Part shown: in pieces, positions 1 to 7,326 of the stretch
Numbering within the stretch: the stretch's first letter is position 1
Layout of the letters: every line of letters starts with the position of its first letter
Assembly (NCBI GenBank): GCA_036404255.1
Contig: DASWOP010000063.1
Coordinates: 1 to 29,263, forward strand
Source: JARLFX01 sp036404255
GTDB taxonomy: Bacteria > Acidobacteriota > Terriglobia > Terriglobales > Acidobacteriaceae
Reading direction: 5' to 3'
Length of the DNA: 29,263 bases
The notes under the pieces: model-generated
Databases searched by the model: none
Told to the model about the DNA's origin: nothing
Seen by the model: only the letters and a program-made list of their open reading frames with translations
Position numbers and translations under genes: made by a program

Positions 1-1
1 A

Positions 2-136
2 GGGCTGCAGGTTGATAGCACGGGCAGCATCTGGCTTGCGGCTGGCACCAGCGGTAGCGTAGTCCAGATCATCGGCAGTGCCGCATCAACCTGGCCGCAG
101 ATGTCCTATGGCCACCCCGGCAAAATGCCACAATAA
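2..136 (+). CDS. C-terminal end of an NHL/beta-propeller-type secreted protein (partial)
   Basis: An open frame enters from the left edge and ends at TAA 134-136. The visible 44 residues include VDSTGSIWLAAGTSGSVVQI, which closely parallels the C-terminal end of the minus-strand lipoprotein at 7327-9693 (IDSTGSIWLTESAGN). This is the last blade of an NHL or SMP-30-like propeller, in which 'D..G.iW' repeats are typical. I infer an exported protein of the same paralogous family. The function is unknown and the N-terminus lies outside the window. A strong terminator follows 26 bases after the stop. Confidence 0.75.
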   Translation, partial: GLQVDSTGSIWLAAGTSGSVVQIIGSAASTWPQMSYGHPGKMPQ

Positions 137-161
137 ATCTAAAGCCCTTTCACTTTCACCC

Positions 162-190
162 AGGTGCATCTTCGGATGCACCTCTTTTTC
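162..190 (+). terminator. Rho-independent terminator with UUCG tetraloop
   Basis: A perfect 9-bp stem (AGGTGCATC at 162-170, GATGCACCT at 175-183) closes a TTCG tetraloop and is followed by CTTTTTCT. It lies directly after the partial gene ending at 136 and would end its transcript. Confidence 0.9.
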
Positions 191-275
191 TCTGTGAATG
201 ATTGGTTTGGGCACAGTTTGGGCACAGAAAAACGTATCCAAAGATGCGTTGATTCCATAAACTATTGATAATCTT

Positions 276-362
276 TGGTGCCGGGAGGGGGGGTCGAACC
301 CCCACGAGGTTGCCCTCGGCGGATTTTGAGTCCGCTGCGTCTGCCAGTTCCACCATCCCGGC
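276..362 (-). tRNA. tRNA-Leu (anticodon CAA)
   Basis: Read on the minus strand, a GCCGGGA/TCCCGGC acceptor stem encloses a GGTTCGA-type T loop, a long class II variable arm and the anticodon arm GCGGA-CTCAAAA-TCCGC, which gives anticodon CAA. The discriminator A is followed by an encoded CCA (276-278 on the plus strand read TGG). The length is 87 nt including CCA, as expected for a leucine tRNA. Confidence 0.97.
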
Positions 363-382
363 TTACTGACTGGTAGATGGTC

Positions 383-412
383 AGTATCGCATAGCCAACG
401 CGCTCTTTCCAA
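383..412 (-). promoter_or_regulatory. Predicted sigma-70 promoter of tRNA-Leu
   Basis: On the minus strand TTGGAA (407-412) and GATACT (383-388) are separated by 18 bases. They sit 21 bases upstream of the mature 5' end of the tRNA. The match to TTGACA/TATAAT is partial but the position is right. Confidence 0.5.
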
Positions 413-445
413 CCCCGCCTTACCTGCATCCTTACATCCCTGCTC

Positions 446-1324
446 TCAGGCATCAATACGGCACGTCATCACCGGAACAGCAGCATTCCGCACTACGCTG
501 GCGGCCACATTATCGGAGGTTAAGTGCTCGCGCGATCCCAACGGCAGCAGGATCAGCGAACTATGCATCTCTCGGCTCCGTTCGATGATCACCAGATCGG
601 GCCGCCCAAACAGCAGCGACTGCGACACTCGCAGCCCTTCCTTGCGCAGGTAGGAAGCCACCAATTCGCAGTTGTACTGCGTATCCAGCGCCGCTTCCGG
701 CATCGATGGCGTCTTCCTCACATCCACCACATGCAGAATATCTACCCTCGCATGCAGCAGCTTGGAAGCATTCACCGCCAGCGCAAGCGAATGCGAGTTA
801 GCCAGAAACTCGATGGGCACCAGCAAGTCCAGGGGATCATCCTGAAACGCTGGCTTGAATGCCTCCGGTCCATAGATCATGATCGGGCAACGCAGCGACC
901 GCAACAGCTTCTCTGCCGTAGAGCCCAGTGTGCGCCGGTCCTTAGGTCCATTGCCATACGCCCCGATCAACAGCAGATCGGCGTCCTCGTCCTCGGCGAT
1001 GCCAACCAGCACGCGCGCCACATCTCCGGATCGGGTACGCTCCCGGCACTCCAATCCACCTGCAGCAACCCGCCTGCGTAACGCAGACAGATCAGCCCGC
1101 GTCTCCTTGTCCTTCAGAGCACGCTTCTCGGTGTGCAGTATGCCTTTCCGTGGAACTTCTGCGTGCGCTAGGATCAACGCTGCTTGGAACCGTCGCGAAA
1201 GAGCCATCGCGTCGGTCAATGCACGATCTGCTGCTTCAGAAAAATCGTATGCAACCACGATCTTCTTGAGCGTGGTCAGCTCTTCCTTCTTCTCGAACCG
1301 TTGGCTCAGAATCTGGGTCGCCAT
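446..1324 (-). CDS. Universal stress protein, tandem UspA domains
   Basis: A 292-residue cytoplasmic protein with two UspA domains (about residues 18-152 and 165-290). The first domain begins KKIVVAYDFSEAADRAL and carries the complete ATP-binding signature G121-x2-G124-x9-G134-S135. The second domain keeps the fold (LDLLVPIEFLANS...LHARVDILHVV) but its equivalent GSREHLTSDNVAASVV lacks the G-x2-G-x9-G(S/T) pattern, so it probably does not bind ATP. Tandem Usp proteins of about 280-300 residues act in general stress and redox adaptation, often in low oxygen. The gene appears monocistronic, between tRNA-Leu and the efflux operon. The start is the ATG at 1324, with a purine-rich GGGGTG stretch just upstream. 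The identification is confident; the signal sensed is unknown. Confidence 0.92.
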   Translation of the reverse strand: MATQILSQRFEKKEELTTLKKIVVAYDFSEAADRALTDAMALSRRFQAALILAHAEVPRKGILHTEKRALKDKETRADLSALRRRVAAGGLECRERTRSGDVARVLVGIAEDEDADLLLIGAYGNGPKDRRTLGSTAEKLLRSLRCPIMIYGPEAFKPAFQDDPLDLLVPIEFLANSHSLALAVNASKLLHARVDILHVVDVRKTPSMPEAALDTQYNCELVASYLRKEGLRVSQSLLFGRPDLVIIERSREMHSSLILLPLGSREHLTSDNVAASVVRNAAVPVMTCRIDA

Positions 1325-1467
1325 GGCTTCACCCCATCACTCCAGTTAGATGCATGCGAAGGCTGGCCCGGAGATCTGGGCATTCCTCCTGCGCCACGAA
1401 AATACGCTTCGCATACTCCGCTAACTGTGACTGGCATCACACCGGGATGGAAGATGTGGGCCGTGCC

Positions 1468-1493
1468 GACCTGGACCATCGCTGGTCCAGGTC
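1468..1493 (-). terminator. Strong hairpin just after the efflux operon, without a clear U-tract
   Basis: GACCTGGACCA (1468-1478) and TGGTCCAGGTC (1483-1493) form a perfect 11-bp stem with a TCGC loop, 5 bases beyond the stop codon of the RND permease. Neither strand has a run of T after it, so it may be a 3' stabilising hairpin or a weak terminator. Confidence 0.5.
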
Positions 1494-1498
1494 AAACC

Positions 1499-4400
1499 TT
1501 AGCTCGCAATTCCCGCGTGAGGTTCTCCGTCGGCCGGCGGCTGCGGCTTAGACGGCGAGAAGCGTTCCAGCAGCGTCTTCAGGATCACGTACAGCACCGG
1601 TATAAAGATGAGATTCAGAATGGTGGAGACGATCATACCGCCAACCACTGAAGTTCCCACCGAGTGGCGGCCCAGCTTACCTGCACCCGTCGCAAATACC
1701 AGCGGCAGCACACCCAGGATGAACGCAATAGACGTCATCAGGATAGGCCGCAGCCGAAGCTCTGCAGCCAGGATCGCCGCCTCGCTAATTGATTTACCCT
1801 GTGCCCGGATCTGCTCGGCAAACTCCACAATCAAAATAGAGTTCTTTGCCGAGAGACCGATCAGCAGCACCAGCCCGATCTGCACATAGATATTGTTATC
1901 CAATCCACGCAGCGTCACCGCGCTCAGTGCACCCAGTACGGCCATGGGGACCGCCAGCAGAATAATAAAGGGCAGCGCAAAGCTTTCGTACTGCGCTGAA
2001 AGCGTGAGATACACAACCAGAATGCCCAGGCCGAAGATCAGCGCGGCCTTGCCGCTCGATTCGATCTCTTCCAGCGCCAGCCCAGACCACTCAAAGGTCA
2101 TGCCCTGCATCTTGTTCTTCGTCGCCACCTTCTCCATCTCGGCGAATCCCTCGCTCGTGCTATACCCTGGTGCAGACGAGCCCATAATCTCCGCGGAACG
2201 GAAGAGATTGTAATGCGAGATCACCTGCGGTCCGGAAGACTCCTCAACCGAGACCAGGTTATCGAGCGAAACCATCTCACCCGCCGTAGACCGTACGTAA
2301 AACTGACGCAAATTCTTGGCTGTCTCGCGGAATTGCTGATCCGCCTGCACATACACACGGTAGGATCGATTGTTGTAATCAAAGTCATTCACATACTGCG
2401 ATCCCATGAAGACGCCAAGCGTGTCTGAGATCTGCGTAAGCGGAATCCCCAGGCTCTTTGCCTTCTCGCGGTCAATTCTAACCAGAATTAACGGATCACT
2501 CGCGGTAAACCCCGTGTAGAGTCCGGTCAACAGTTTGTCAGTGCGGCCTGCGCCCACAATCGAATGAGCCACGCGATCCAGGTCGGCGAGCGTATTGTGT
2601 CCGCTATCCTGCAGTTCGAACTGGAAGCCGCCAAAGTTGCCGATGCCATTGATCGCCGGCGGTTCAAACGCGGCAATAATGCCGCCCGGAATCTGGAATA
2701 ACTGCGGCGTTAAAGCCGCCACAATCTCCGAGGCAGAGTGTCCCTTCCCTTTTCGCTTATCCTGCGGCTTCAGCGAAACGAAGATAATACCCTGGTTCGC
2801 CGACGCACCGTTGAAACCAAAACCCATAGCCGAGAAGGAGGAAGCTATATCGGAATTCTTGGCTAGAACTGCCTGCGCCTCATCGCCAAGATGCGTGGTA
2901 TAGGCCAGCGATGCACCCTGCGGGGCCAGCACCTGCATCATGAAGTAGCCCTGATCCTCTGAGGGAACGAATGCGGTCGGCACTGTGTTGTACATATAAA
3001 GCGTACCGCCCAGGCCGACGAGAAACAGCAGCGCCACAATCGCCTTGTGTCGCAGAACCGAGTGAATCAGCGATGCATACCACGTGCTGGTGCGCTTGAT
3101 GCTTTTATCAATCGCGCCCAGAATACCGCCATGGTGCTTCTCCTGGCGTAGCAGAATGGCTGCCAGAGCGGGTGAAAGCGTCAGTGCGTTGAATGCAGAG
3201 ATTGCAATGGAAAATGCGATCGTCAGCGAAAACTGCTTATAGAGAATACCCGATGTCCCCGGAAAGAACGAGACCGGAACGAACACCGAGATTAGCACCA
3301 GCGAGGTCGCAATCACGGCGCTGGTGACTTCGCCCATGGCTACGGATGTAGCCTTATGCGCATCATGCATCCCCTCGGTGATATGGCGCTGCACGTTCTC
3401 GATCACAACGATCGCGTCATCCACCACCAGGCCTGTTGCCAGAGTGATGCCGAAGAGCGTCAGTGAATTAATGGAGAACCCAAAGGCACTGATAAAGAAA
3501 AACGTTCCGATCAGGGATACCGGAATGGTAATCGCCGGAATAATCGTCGCGCGCCAATCCTGCAGGAACAGGAAAATCACCACAATCACAATGAGGATGG
3601 CTTCTATCAGTGTCCAGATCACTTCACGGATGGAATCACCCACCACAGTCGTGGTATCAAACGCCACTACATAGTGCAGGCCCGGCGGGAATGTCTTGGC
3701 TAGCTCGTCCAGCGCACCCTTTGCCTTCTTGTCCACCTCCAGCGAGTTGGCGTTGCTGAGTTGTTGCACGCCCAGGCCGACTGCGGGATAGCCACTGAAA
3801 TTAAGCTGGGTGGCGTAGCTCTCTGCGCCAACCTCAGCGCGTCCCACATCCGAGAGGTGTACCAGCCCACCGGCCGTATTCTTCAGAATGATATTGCCGA
3901 ACTGTTGCGGATCGGTAAGCCGGCCCACAACGTTCACCGTAATCTGAAAATTCTGCTGTTTGTCCGTCGGTGGCTGCCCTGCAGCACCTGCGGGGATTTC
4001 TACGTTCTGCTCCTGCAGCGCAGACACCACGTCCGAGGCGGTCAACTGGCGCGCCGCCAACCGCACCGGATCCAGCCATATGCGCATCGCATACTTGCGC
4101 TCGCCAAAGATCAGGACGTCGCCCACTCCAGAGACGCGCTTGAGGGCGTCTTTGACATAGACATCAATATAGTTGCTGATGAAATCCTGCGAGTACTTGT
4201 TGTCATCCGCATAAAAACCAGCGGCAAACACAAAGTTCGGATTCGCCTTGGTAATGGTGACGCCGGTTGAGTTCACCGCGCCGGGCAAACGTCCCTGCGC
4301 CGTGGCCACTCGATTCTGAACGTCCACCGCCGCGATGTTCAGGTCATAGCCGGTCTTAAAAGTAATGGTAATGGAGCTGCTGCCGTCGTTACCGCTCGAC

Positions 4401-4642
4401 GACGTCATGTAGCGCATGCCTTCTACGCCATTGATGCTCTGCTCCAGGATGGTGGTTACGTCGTGCTCCACCGCCTGCGCGTTCGCGCCAATATAGACGC
4501 TGCTCACGGTCACCTGCGGCGGCGCAAGGTTGGGATACAGTGCAATCGGCAGTCCAGGAATTACAACCGCGCCGGCAAGCACAATCAGCAGCGCGCAAAC
4601 GCTGGCAAAGATGGGCCTCTTAATGAAGAAGTCTACAAACAC
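1499..4642 (-). CDS. RND multidrug efflux permease, HAE1 (AcrB/MexB-like) family
   Basis: A 1047-residue inner-membrane proton/drug antiporter, full length for AcrB homologues. The N-terminus FVDFFIKRPIFASVCALLIV is the family's first transmembrane helix. TM4 carries VVDDAIVVIENV with D408-D409, equivalent to the AcrB proton-relay pair, and TM10 has the matching lysine in GLSAKNSILIVEFAEQ. Porter-domain motifs such as LYPNLAPPQVTVS and ATAQGRLPGAV are present. It should form a trimer that pairs with the adaptor encoded 39 bases upstream on the same strand. The start is a GTG preceded by AAGGG. No outer-membrane factor (TolC/OprM type) is encoded in the window, so one must be recruited from elsewhere. 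The substrate cannot be read from the sequence; antibiotics, solvents or plant phenolics are typical. Confidence 0.96.
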   Translation of the reverse strand: MFVDFFIKRPIFASVCALLIVLAGAVVIPGLPIALYPNLAPPQVTVSSVYIGANAQAVEHDVTTILEQSINGVEGMRYMTSSSGNDGSSSITITFKTGYDLNIAAVDVQNRVATAQGRLPGAVNSTGVTITKANPNFVFAAGFYADDNKYSQDFISNYIDVYVKDALKRVSGVGDVLIFGERKYAMRIWLDPVRLAARQLTASDVVSALQEQNVEIPAGAAGQPPTDKQQNFQITVNVVGRLTDPQQFGNIILKNTAGGLVHLSDVGRAEVGAESYATQLNFSGYPAVGLGVQQLSNANSLEVDKKAKGALDELAKTFPPGLHYVVAFDTTTVVGDSIREVIWTLIEAILIVIVVIFLFLQDWRATIIPAITIPVSLIGTFFFISAFGFSINSLTLFGITLATGLVVDDAIVVIENVQRHITEGMHDAHKATSVAMGEVTSAVIATSLVLISVFVPVSFFPGTSGILYKQFSLTIAFSIAISAFNALTLSPALAAILLRQEKHHGGILGAIDKSIKRTSTWYASLIHSVLRHKAIVALLFLVGLGGTLYMYNTVPTAFVPSEDQGYFMMQVLAPQGASLAYTTHLGDEAQAVLAKNSDIASSFSAMGFGFNGASANQGIIFVSLKPQDKRKGKGHSASEIVAALTPQLFQIPGGIIAAFEPPAINGIGNFGGFQFELQDSGHNTLADLDRVAHSIVGAGRTDKLLTGLYTGFTASDPLILVRIDREKAKSLGIPLTQISDTLGVFMGSQYVNDFDYNNRSYRVYVQADQQFRETAKNLRQFYVRSTAGEMVSLDNLVSVEESSGPQVISHYNLFRSAEIMGSSAPGYSTSEGFAEMEKVATKNKMQGMTFEWSGLALEEIESSGKAALIFGLGILVVYLTLSAQYESFALPFIILLAVPMAVLGALSAVTLRGLDNNIYVQIGLVLLIGLSAKNSILIVEFAEQIRAQGKSISEAAILAAELRLRPILMTSIAFILGVLPLVFATGAGKLGRHSVGTSVVGGMIVSTILNLIFIPVLYVILKTLLERFSPSKPQPPADGEPHAGIAS

Positions 4643-4681
4643 GCGTTGAACCCTTTCGTGCGCCTTGCTCGTGCTAAGGCG

Positions 4682-5809
4682 TTATCCCAGTGGCTGTACG
4701 GGAACGCCGTCAGCCAGGAATTGAATTCCGGAGATAATGACCTTATCTCCGGCGTTAAGACCGCTCAGCACGGGATAGTTATTGCCGATCGTATCGCCCA
4801 GCACCACCGGCACCTGACGGCAGATAAATCCCTTGTCCTTGGGCTGCGCTACATACACAAATGCCTGTCCGCCAATGCGGGTCACAGCCAGCACCGGCAC
4901 AGTCGTCTTCGGAGATGTACTCCACACAATGCGAGCCTTCACTAACTGCGAATTGCGTAGCATCGCCAGCGTGCGCGGTACTTCCGCCTTGGCCAGAATC
5001 GACTGCAGCCCGTTATCCACCTGCGGAGAGATAAAGCTGATCGTCGACTTCGCCAGCACCTGGTCGCCATTGCCCCCAGAGCTCAGAATCTCCACTGGCA
5101 AACCCATATGGATGTCGGTGGCCCGCTCCGCCGGAATATAGATATAGGCTTCCAACTCGGCATTCTCATCCACCGTCGTTAACAGAGTGGTCACCTGCAC
5201 ATAGTCACCCACGTGCACCGGTATATCGCCCACAATCCCGGCAAATGGAGCTCGAATCTGGTAGTAGGCCAGCTGCTCTTTCTGCGTCTGGGTCTGTGCG
5301 ACCGCCGCGCTGTAATCGCCTTTGGAGTTAGCAAAGGCCTGCTCGGCATTATCCAGCGCATCCTTCGATGTGATGCCTTCGGCATAAAGCTTGCGCTGCC
5401 GTTCGACCTCGATCTTGTTGAATTCATATACGGCATTCTTCTGCGCCTGGGTTCCCTGCTGCTGTTGCAGCGTGGCGACCTGCTTCAGGGGATCAATCGT
5501 CATCAGCACCTGCCCGGCGCGCACTGCATCGCCGGATTTCACCAGGATGCGCGTCAGATGGCCCTCCACCTGCGGCTGCAACGTGGCGGAACGGCGTGAC
5601 TTGATGGTTGAGACGTAGGTATCGCTCTGCGGCACCGGGTTCATGGTAACGGGCGCCACCTGCACGGGCATGGGCCCCTGCTGTGGTGCAGGCGCGCTCT
5701 TCCGGCAGCCACTCAATGCAAAAAGCGACCCCGCCAACAGCGCGCAGGCTATGGCCTTATGTTCCAAACGTGAATTCAAGTTGCTTGCTCCCTGGATCAC
5801 GCGGTGCAC
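4682..5809 (-). CDS. RND efflux periplasmic adaptor (membrane fusion) lipoprotein
   Basis: A 375-residue AcrA/MexA-type adaptor. It has a lipoprotein signal with lipobox LSGC (Cys35), then the split lipoyl and barrel regions (LQPQVEGHLTRILVKSGDAV near 75-95 and IRAPFAGIVGDIPVHVGDYV near 185-205) flanking an alpha-helical hairpin rich in Gln, Glu and Lys (about 110-180). A beta-barrel and membrane-proximal domain follows, ending YPVLSGLNAGDKVIISGIQF. The frame opens at a GTG (5809). A TTG at 5779 preceded by CAGGGAGC would give a tidier 25-residue lipoprotein signal, so the true start may be 30 bases later. The gene forms an operon with the downstream permease and should bridge it to an outer-membrane channel. 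No regulator gene is adjacent. Confidence 0.94.
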   Translation of the reverse strand: MHRVIQGASNLNSRLEHKAIACALLAGSLFALSGCRKSAPAPQQGPMPVQVAPVTMNPVPQSDTYVSTIKSRRSATLQPQVEGHLTRILVKSGDAVRAGQVLMTIDPLKQVATLQQQQGTQAQKNAVYEFNKIEVERQRKLYAEGITSKDALDNAEQAFANSKGDYSAAVAQTQTQKEQLAYYQIRAPFAGIVGDIPVHVGDYVQVTTLLTTVDENAELEAYIYIPAERATDIHMGLPVEILSSGGNGDQVLAKSTISFISPQVDNGLQSILAKAEVPRTLAMLRNSQLVKARIVWSTSPKTTVPVLAVTRIGGQAFVYVAQPKDKGFICRQVPVVLGDTIGNNYPVLSGLNAGDKVIISGIQFLADGVPVQPLG

Positions 5810-5993
5810 TCGAATGCTCTCCGCGGCGTCTGATTGAATCAGTAAAGATCAGTTTACTGCTATATCCCTTACTTCACTTGAGATTGCTGATGTTGATTCG
5901 ATTCCCCGGCTTCCTCAGGGATGCTAAATTTCCAGCTCTAAATTTCGAATTATGGTTTGGATCTCCAGCGAGACAGATTCCCACCGTCCCGCG

Positions 5994-6023
5994 TTGACCG
6001 AGGGCTAACTCTATCGTTATACT
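5994..6023 (+). promoter_or_regulatory. Sigma-70 promoter of the tRNA-Gly/tRNA-Cys unit
   Basis: TTGACC (5994-5999) and TATACT (6018-6023) are separated by 18 bases. The mature tRNA-Gly begins 13 bases after the -10 element. This is the best -35/-10 pair I saw in the window. Confidence 0.8.
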
Positions 6024-6035
6024 CAACAAGTGGAA

Positions 6036-6110
6036 GCGGGAGTAGCTCAGTGGTAGAGTGCTTCCTTGCCAAGGAAGATGTCGCCGGTTCGACCCCGGTC
6101 TCCCGCTCCA
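6036..6110 (+). tRNA. tRNA-Gly (anticodon GCC)
   Basis: The acceptor stem is GCGGGAG/CTCCCGC, the D arm AGCTCAGTGGTAGAGT, and the anticodon arm CTTCC-TTGCCAA-GGAAG gives GCC. The T arm contains GGTTCGACCCC, and T plus an encoded CCA ends the 75-nt gene. It is probably co-transcribed with tRNA-Cys 86 bases downstream. Confidence 0.98.
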
Positions 6111-6196
6111 AACATAGCCTTTTTGCGATACACTCTCCAGGACAACAGGGCTGATTGCAGGTCGTTCCCTCCCGGGGAACGCATAGGCCCAACTGA

Positions 6197-6271
6197 GGCG
6201 CGGTACCCAAGTGGTAAGGGAGAGGTCTGCAAAACCTTTATGCGTCGGTTCGATCCCGACCCGCGCCTCCA
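6197..6271 (+). tRNA. tRNA-Cys (anticodon GCA)
   Basis: The acceptor stem is GGCGCGG/CCGCGCC, and the anticodon loop CTGCAAA gives GCA. The T arm is GTCGGTTCGATCCCGAC, and T plus an encoded CCA ends at 6271. A decayed tyrosine recombinase gene lies just beyond its 3' end in the opposite orientation, the usual arrangement when an element integrates into a tRNA gene. Confidence 0.97.
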
Positions 6272-6367
6272 TATTTCTCAATTACATAGCGCACATCAAA
6301 AGAAAGTCCCCATCTCGCGTGTGGGTATTTTGTGGGGAGCCTTTGCATTTTGAGGCACTTTCCGGCG

Positions 6368-6733
6368 CTAAGCGGCTCTTGCTTCTCTTCCCTGCTCTTG
6401 CCACTCAAACTCCGCAATCTGTTGCATCGCATTGAACGCCTCTAGCTTCTCCATTGCGTTCGACTGGTGCGCTTGTGTCGGACGGATGCGCATAGCGCAG
6501 CACCATCTGGATTCTGGAGTGTCCAAGCATCGCTGCTAGAGTCACTAGGTCAATGCCGGACATTGCCGCTCGGTGGCCCATGCGTGGCGGAGGTCATAGA
6601 GGCGGAATGGTGCAAACTTGCTGACCTTCACAGCGCGGTTATGGACGGTATTCACCTTCGGGATGGGACGCTTGGAATCGGATTCGCGGTTAGTCTCTGA
6701 GTTGAGCCTGGAGAAGCTGGTGCTGAAGGACAT
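6368..6733 (-). pseudogene. Decayed tyrosine recombinase/integrase (C-terminal catalytic part)
   Basis: Read on the minus strand in shifting frames, the sequence gives the hallmark catalytic half of a phage-type integrase. First comes APFRLYDLRHAWATE. After a one-base frameshift near 6572 comes MSGIDLVTLAAMLGHSRIQM, then VLRYAHPSD. After a second shift near 6470 comes NAMEKLEAFNAMQQIAEFEW, ending at TAG 6368-6370. The LYDLRH box, the LGHS..QM motif and the RYAHP segment holding the nucleophilic Tyr are all recognisable. The N-terminal DNA-binding part is missing or unrecognisable; more degraded sequence may reach about 6880. At least two frameshifts make this inactive. Its position beside the 3' end of tRNA-Cys suggests the scar of an integrated element. 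Confidence 0.85.
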
Positions 6734-6931
6734 CGTCTCGGGAAACTTCTAAGCCCTGAACGACGGCATTGTATGGTGATCCATGCGCGGGATGAGCATG
6801 GGATGTGCTGCTCCCCGCGCTGGTAGCGCTTCCGTAGCAAGCTAAACAACGGCTCGTCGCTTTCGGACTACCTTTCACTGCCCGTACAATTTAGAGTAAG
6901 AGTAGCTCAACGTATCTTCCCCAGGAGAATC

Positions 6932-7235
6932 GTGCCCCGTTTACTCCGCTGCTTTGTCGCTCTTATGTTCGCCGCCACTCTCACTTGTACTCCAACCGGA
7001 ACAGACGTCGCTGGGAGACGTTCCCAATGGAACCCCGATGACTGTCTATCTGCCCGGTGGACTATCATACGGATTCAAGGTGGGTGATATTAGCAATCCG
7101 TCGACACCACGTCGCGTAACCTGGGTTGCGGTAAAGCACGGGGCATAGATTAATACAGGACTTCATGCACTGGCAGGGTTCGATTATCTCTACGATGAAG
7201 AAGGCGGGTATCTCGGCTTGCGACCGCGGCGATAG
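6932..7235 (+). pseudogene. Internally deleted relic of an aspartic-peptidase-like lipoprotein gene
   Basis: A GTG at 6932 behind AGGAG opens a signal-peptide-like start (MPRLLRCFVALMFAATLTC), after which the frame is lost. From about 7018 a different frame reads VPNGTPMTVYLPGGLSYGF, then RRVTWVAVKHGA, a TAG at 7146-7148, then INTGLHALAGFDYLYDEEGG and YLGLRPRR with a stop at 7233-7235. This matches the last ~70 residues of the intact gene at 18019-19794 (VPNGTAITI...SLSYSF, HFLGKYDYLYDADGG, LGLRP). So the two ends of a paralogue remain after an internal deletion, with a frameshift and an in-frame stop. Confidence 0.85.
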
Positions 7236-7266
7236 CTCAGCACGCTAATCTCTATCGGTACAAAGT

Positions 7267-7305
7267 AAAGGCGGCAGAGAGCTATCTCTGCCGCCTTTGT
7301 CTTTT
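7267..7305. terminator. Bidirectional Rho-independent terminator
   Basis: A perfect 14-bp stem (7267-7280 and 7285-7298, core AAAGGCGGCAGAGA) closes a GCTA loop. T-rich stretches follow on both strands (TTTGTCTTTT on the plus strand, CCTTTACTTTG on the minus). It separates the plus-strand relic ending at 7235 from the minus-strand gene ending at 7327. Confidence 0.9.
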
Positions 7306-7326
7306 CTACGAAATTGCCTTCATTAG

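Noticed and set aside
524..1081. 185-residue plus-strand frame opposite the universal stress protein
   Set aside because: Gln/Arg/His-rich low-complexity translation with no RBS or motif; shadow of the Usp gene.
5874..6281. Minus-strand frames of 86 and 135 residues over the tRNA-Gly/tRNA-Cys region
   Set aside because: They run antisense through two well-formed tRNA genes and contain the usual tRNA-derived artefact peptide 'GDRGRTGDI'.
7267..7298. Possible CRISPR or attachment-site repeat
   Set aside because: The inverted repeat is single-copy, placed between convergent gene ends and followed by T-runs, so it is a terminator. I saw no regularly spaced repeats anywhere in the window.
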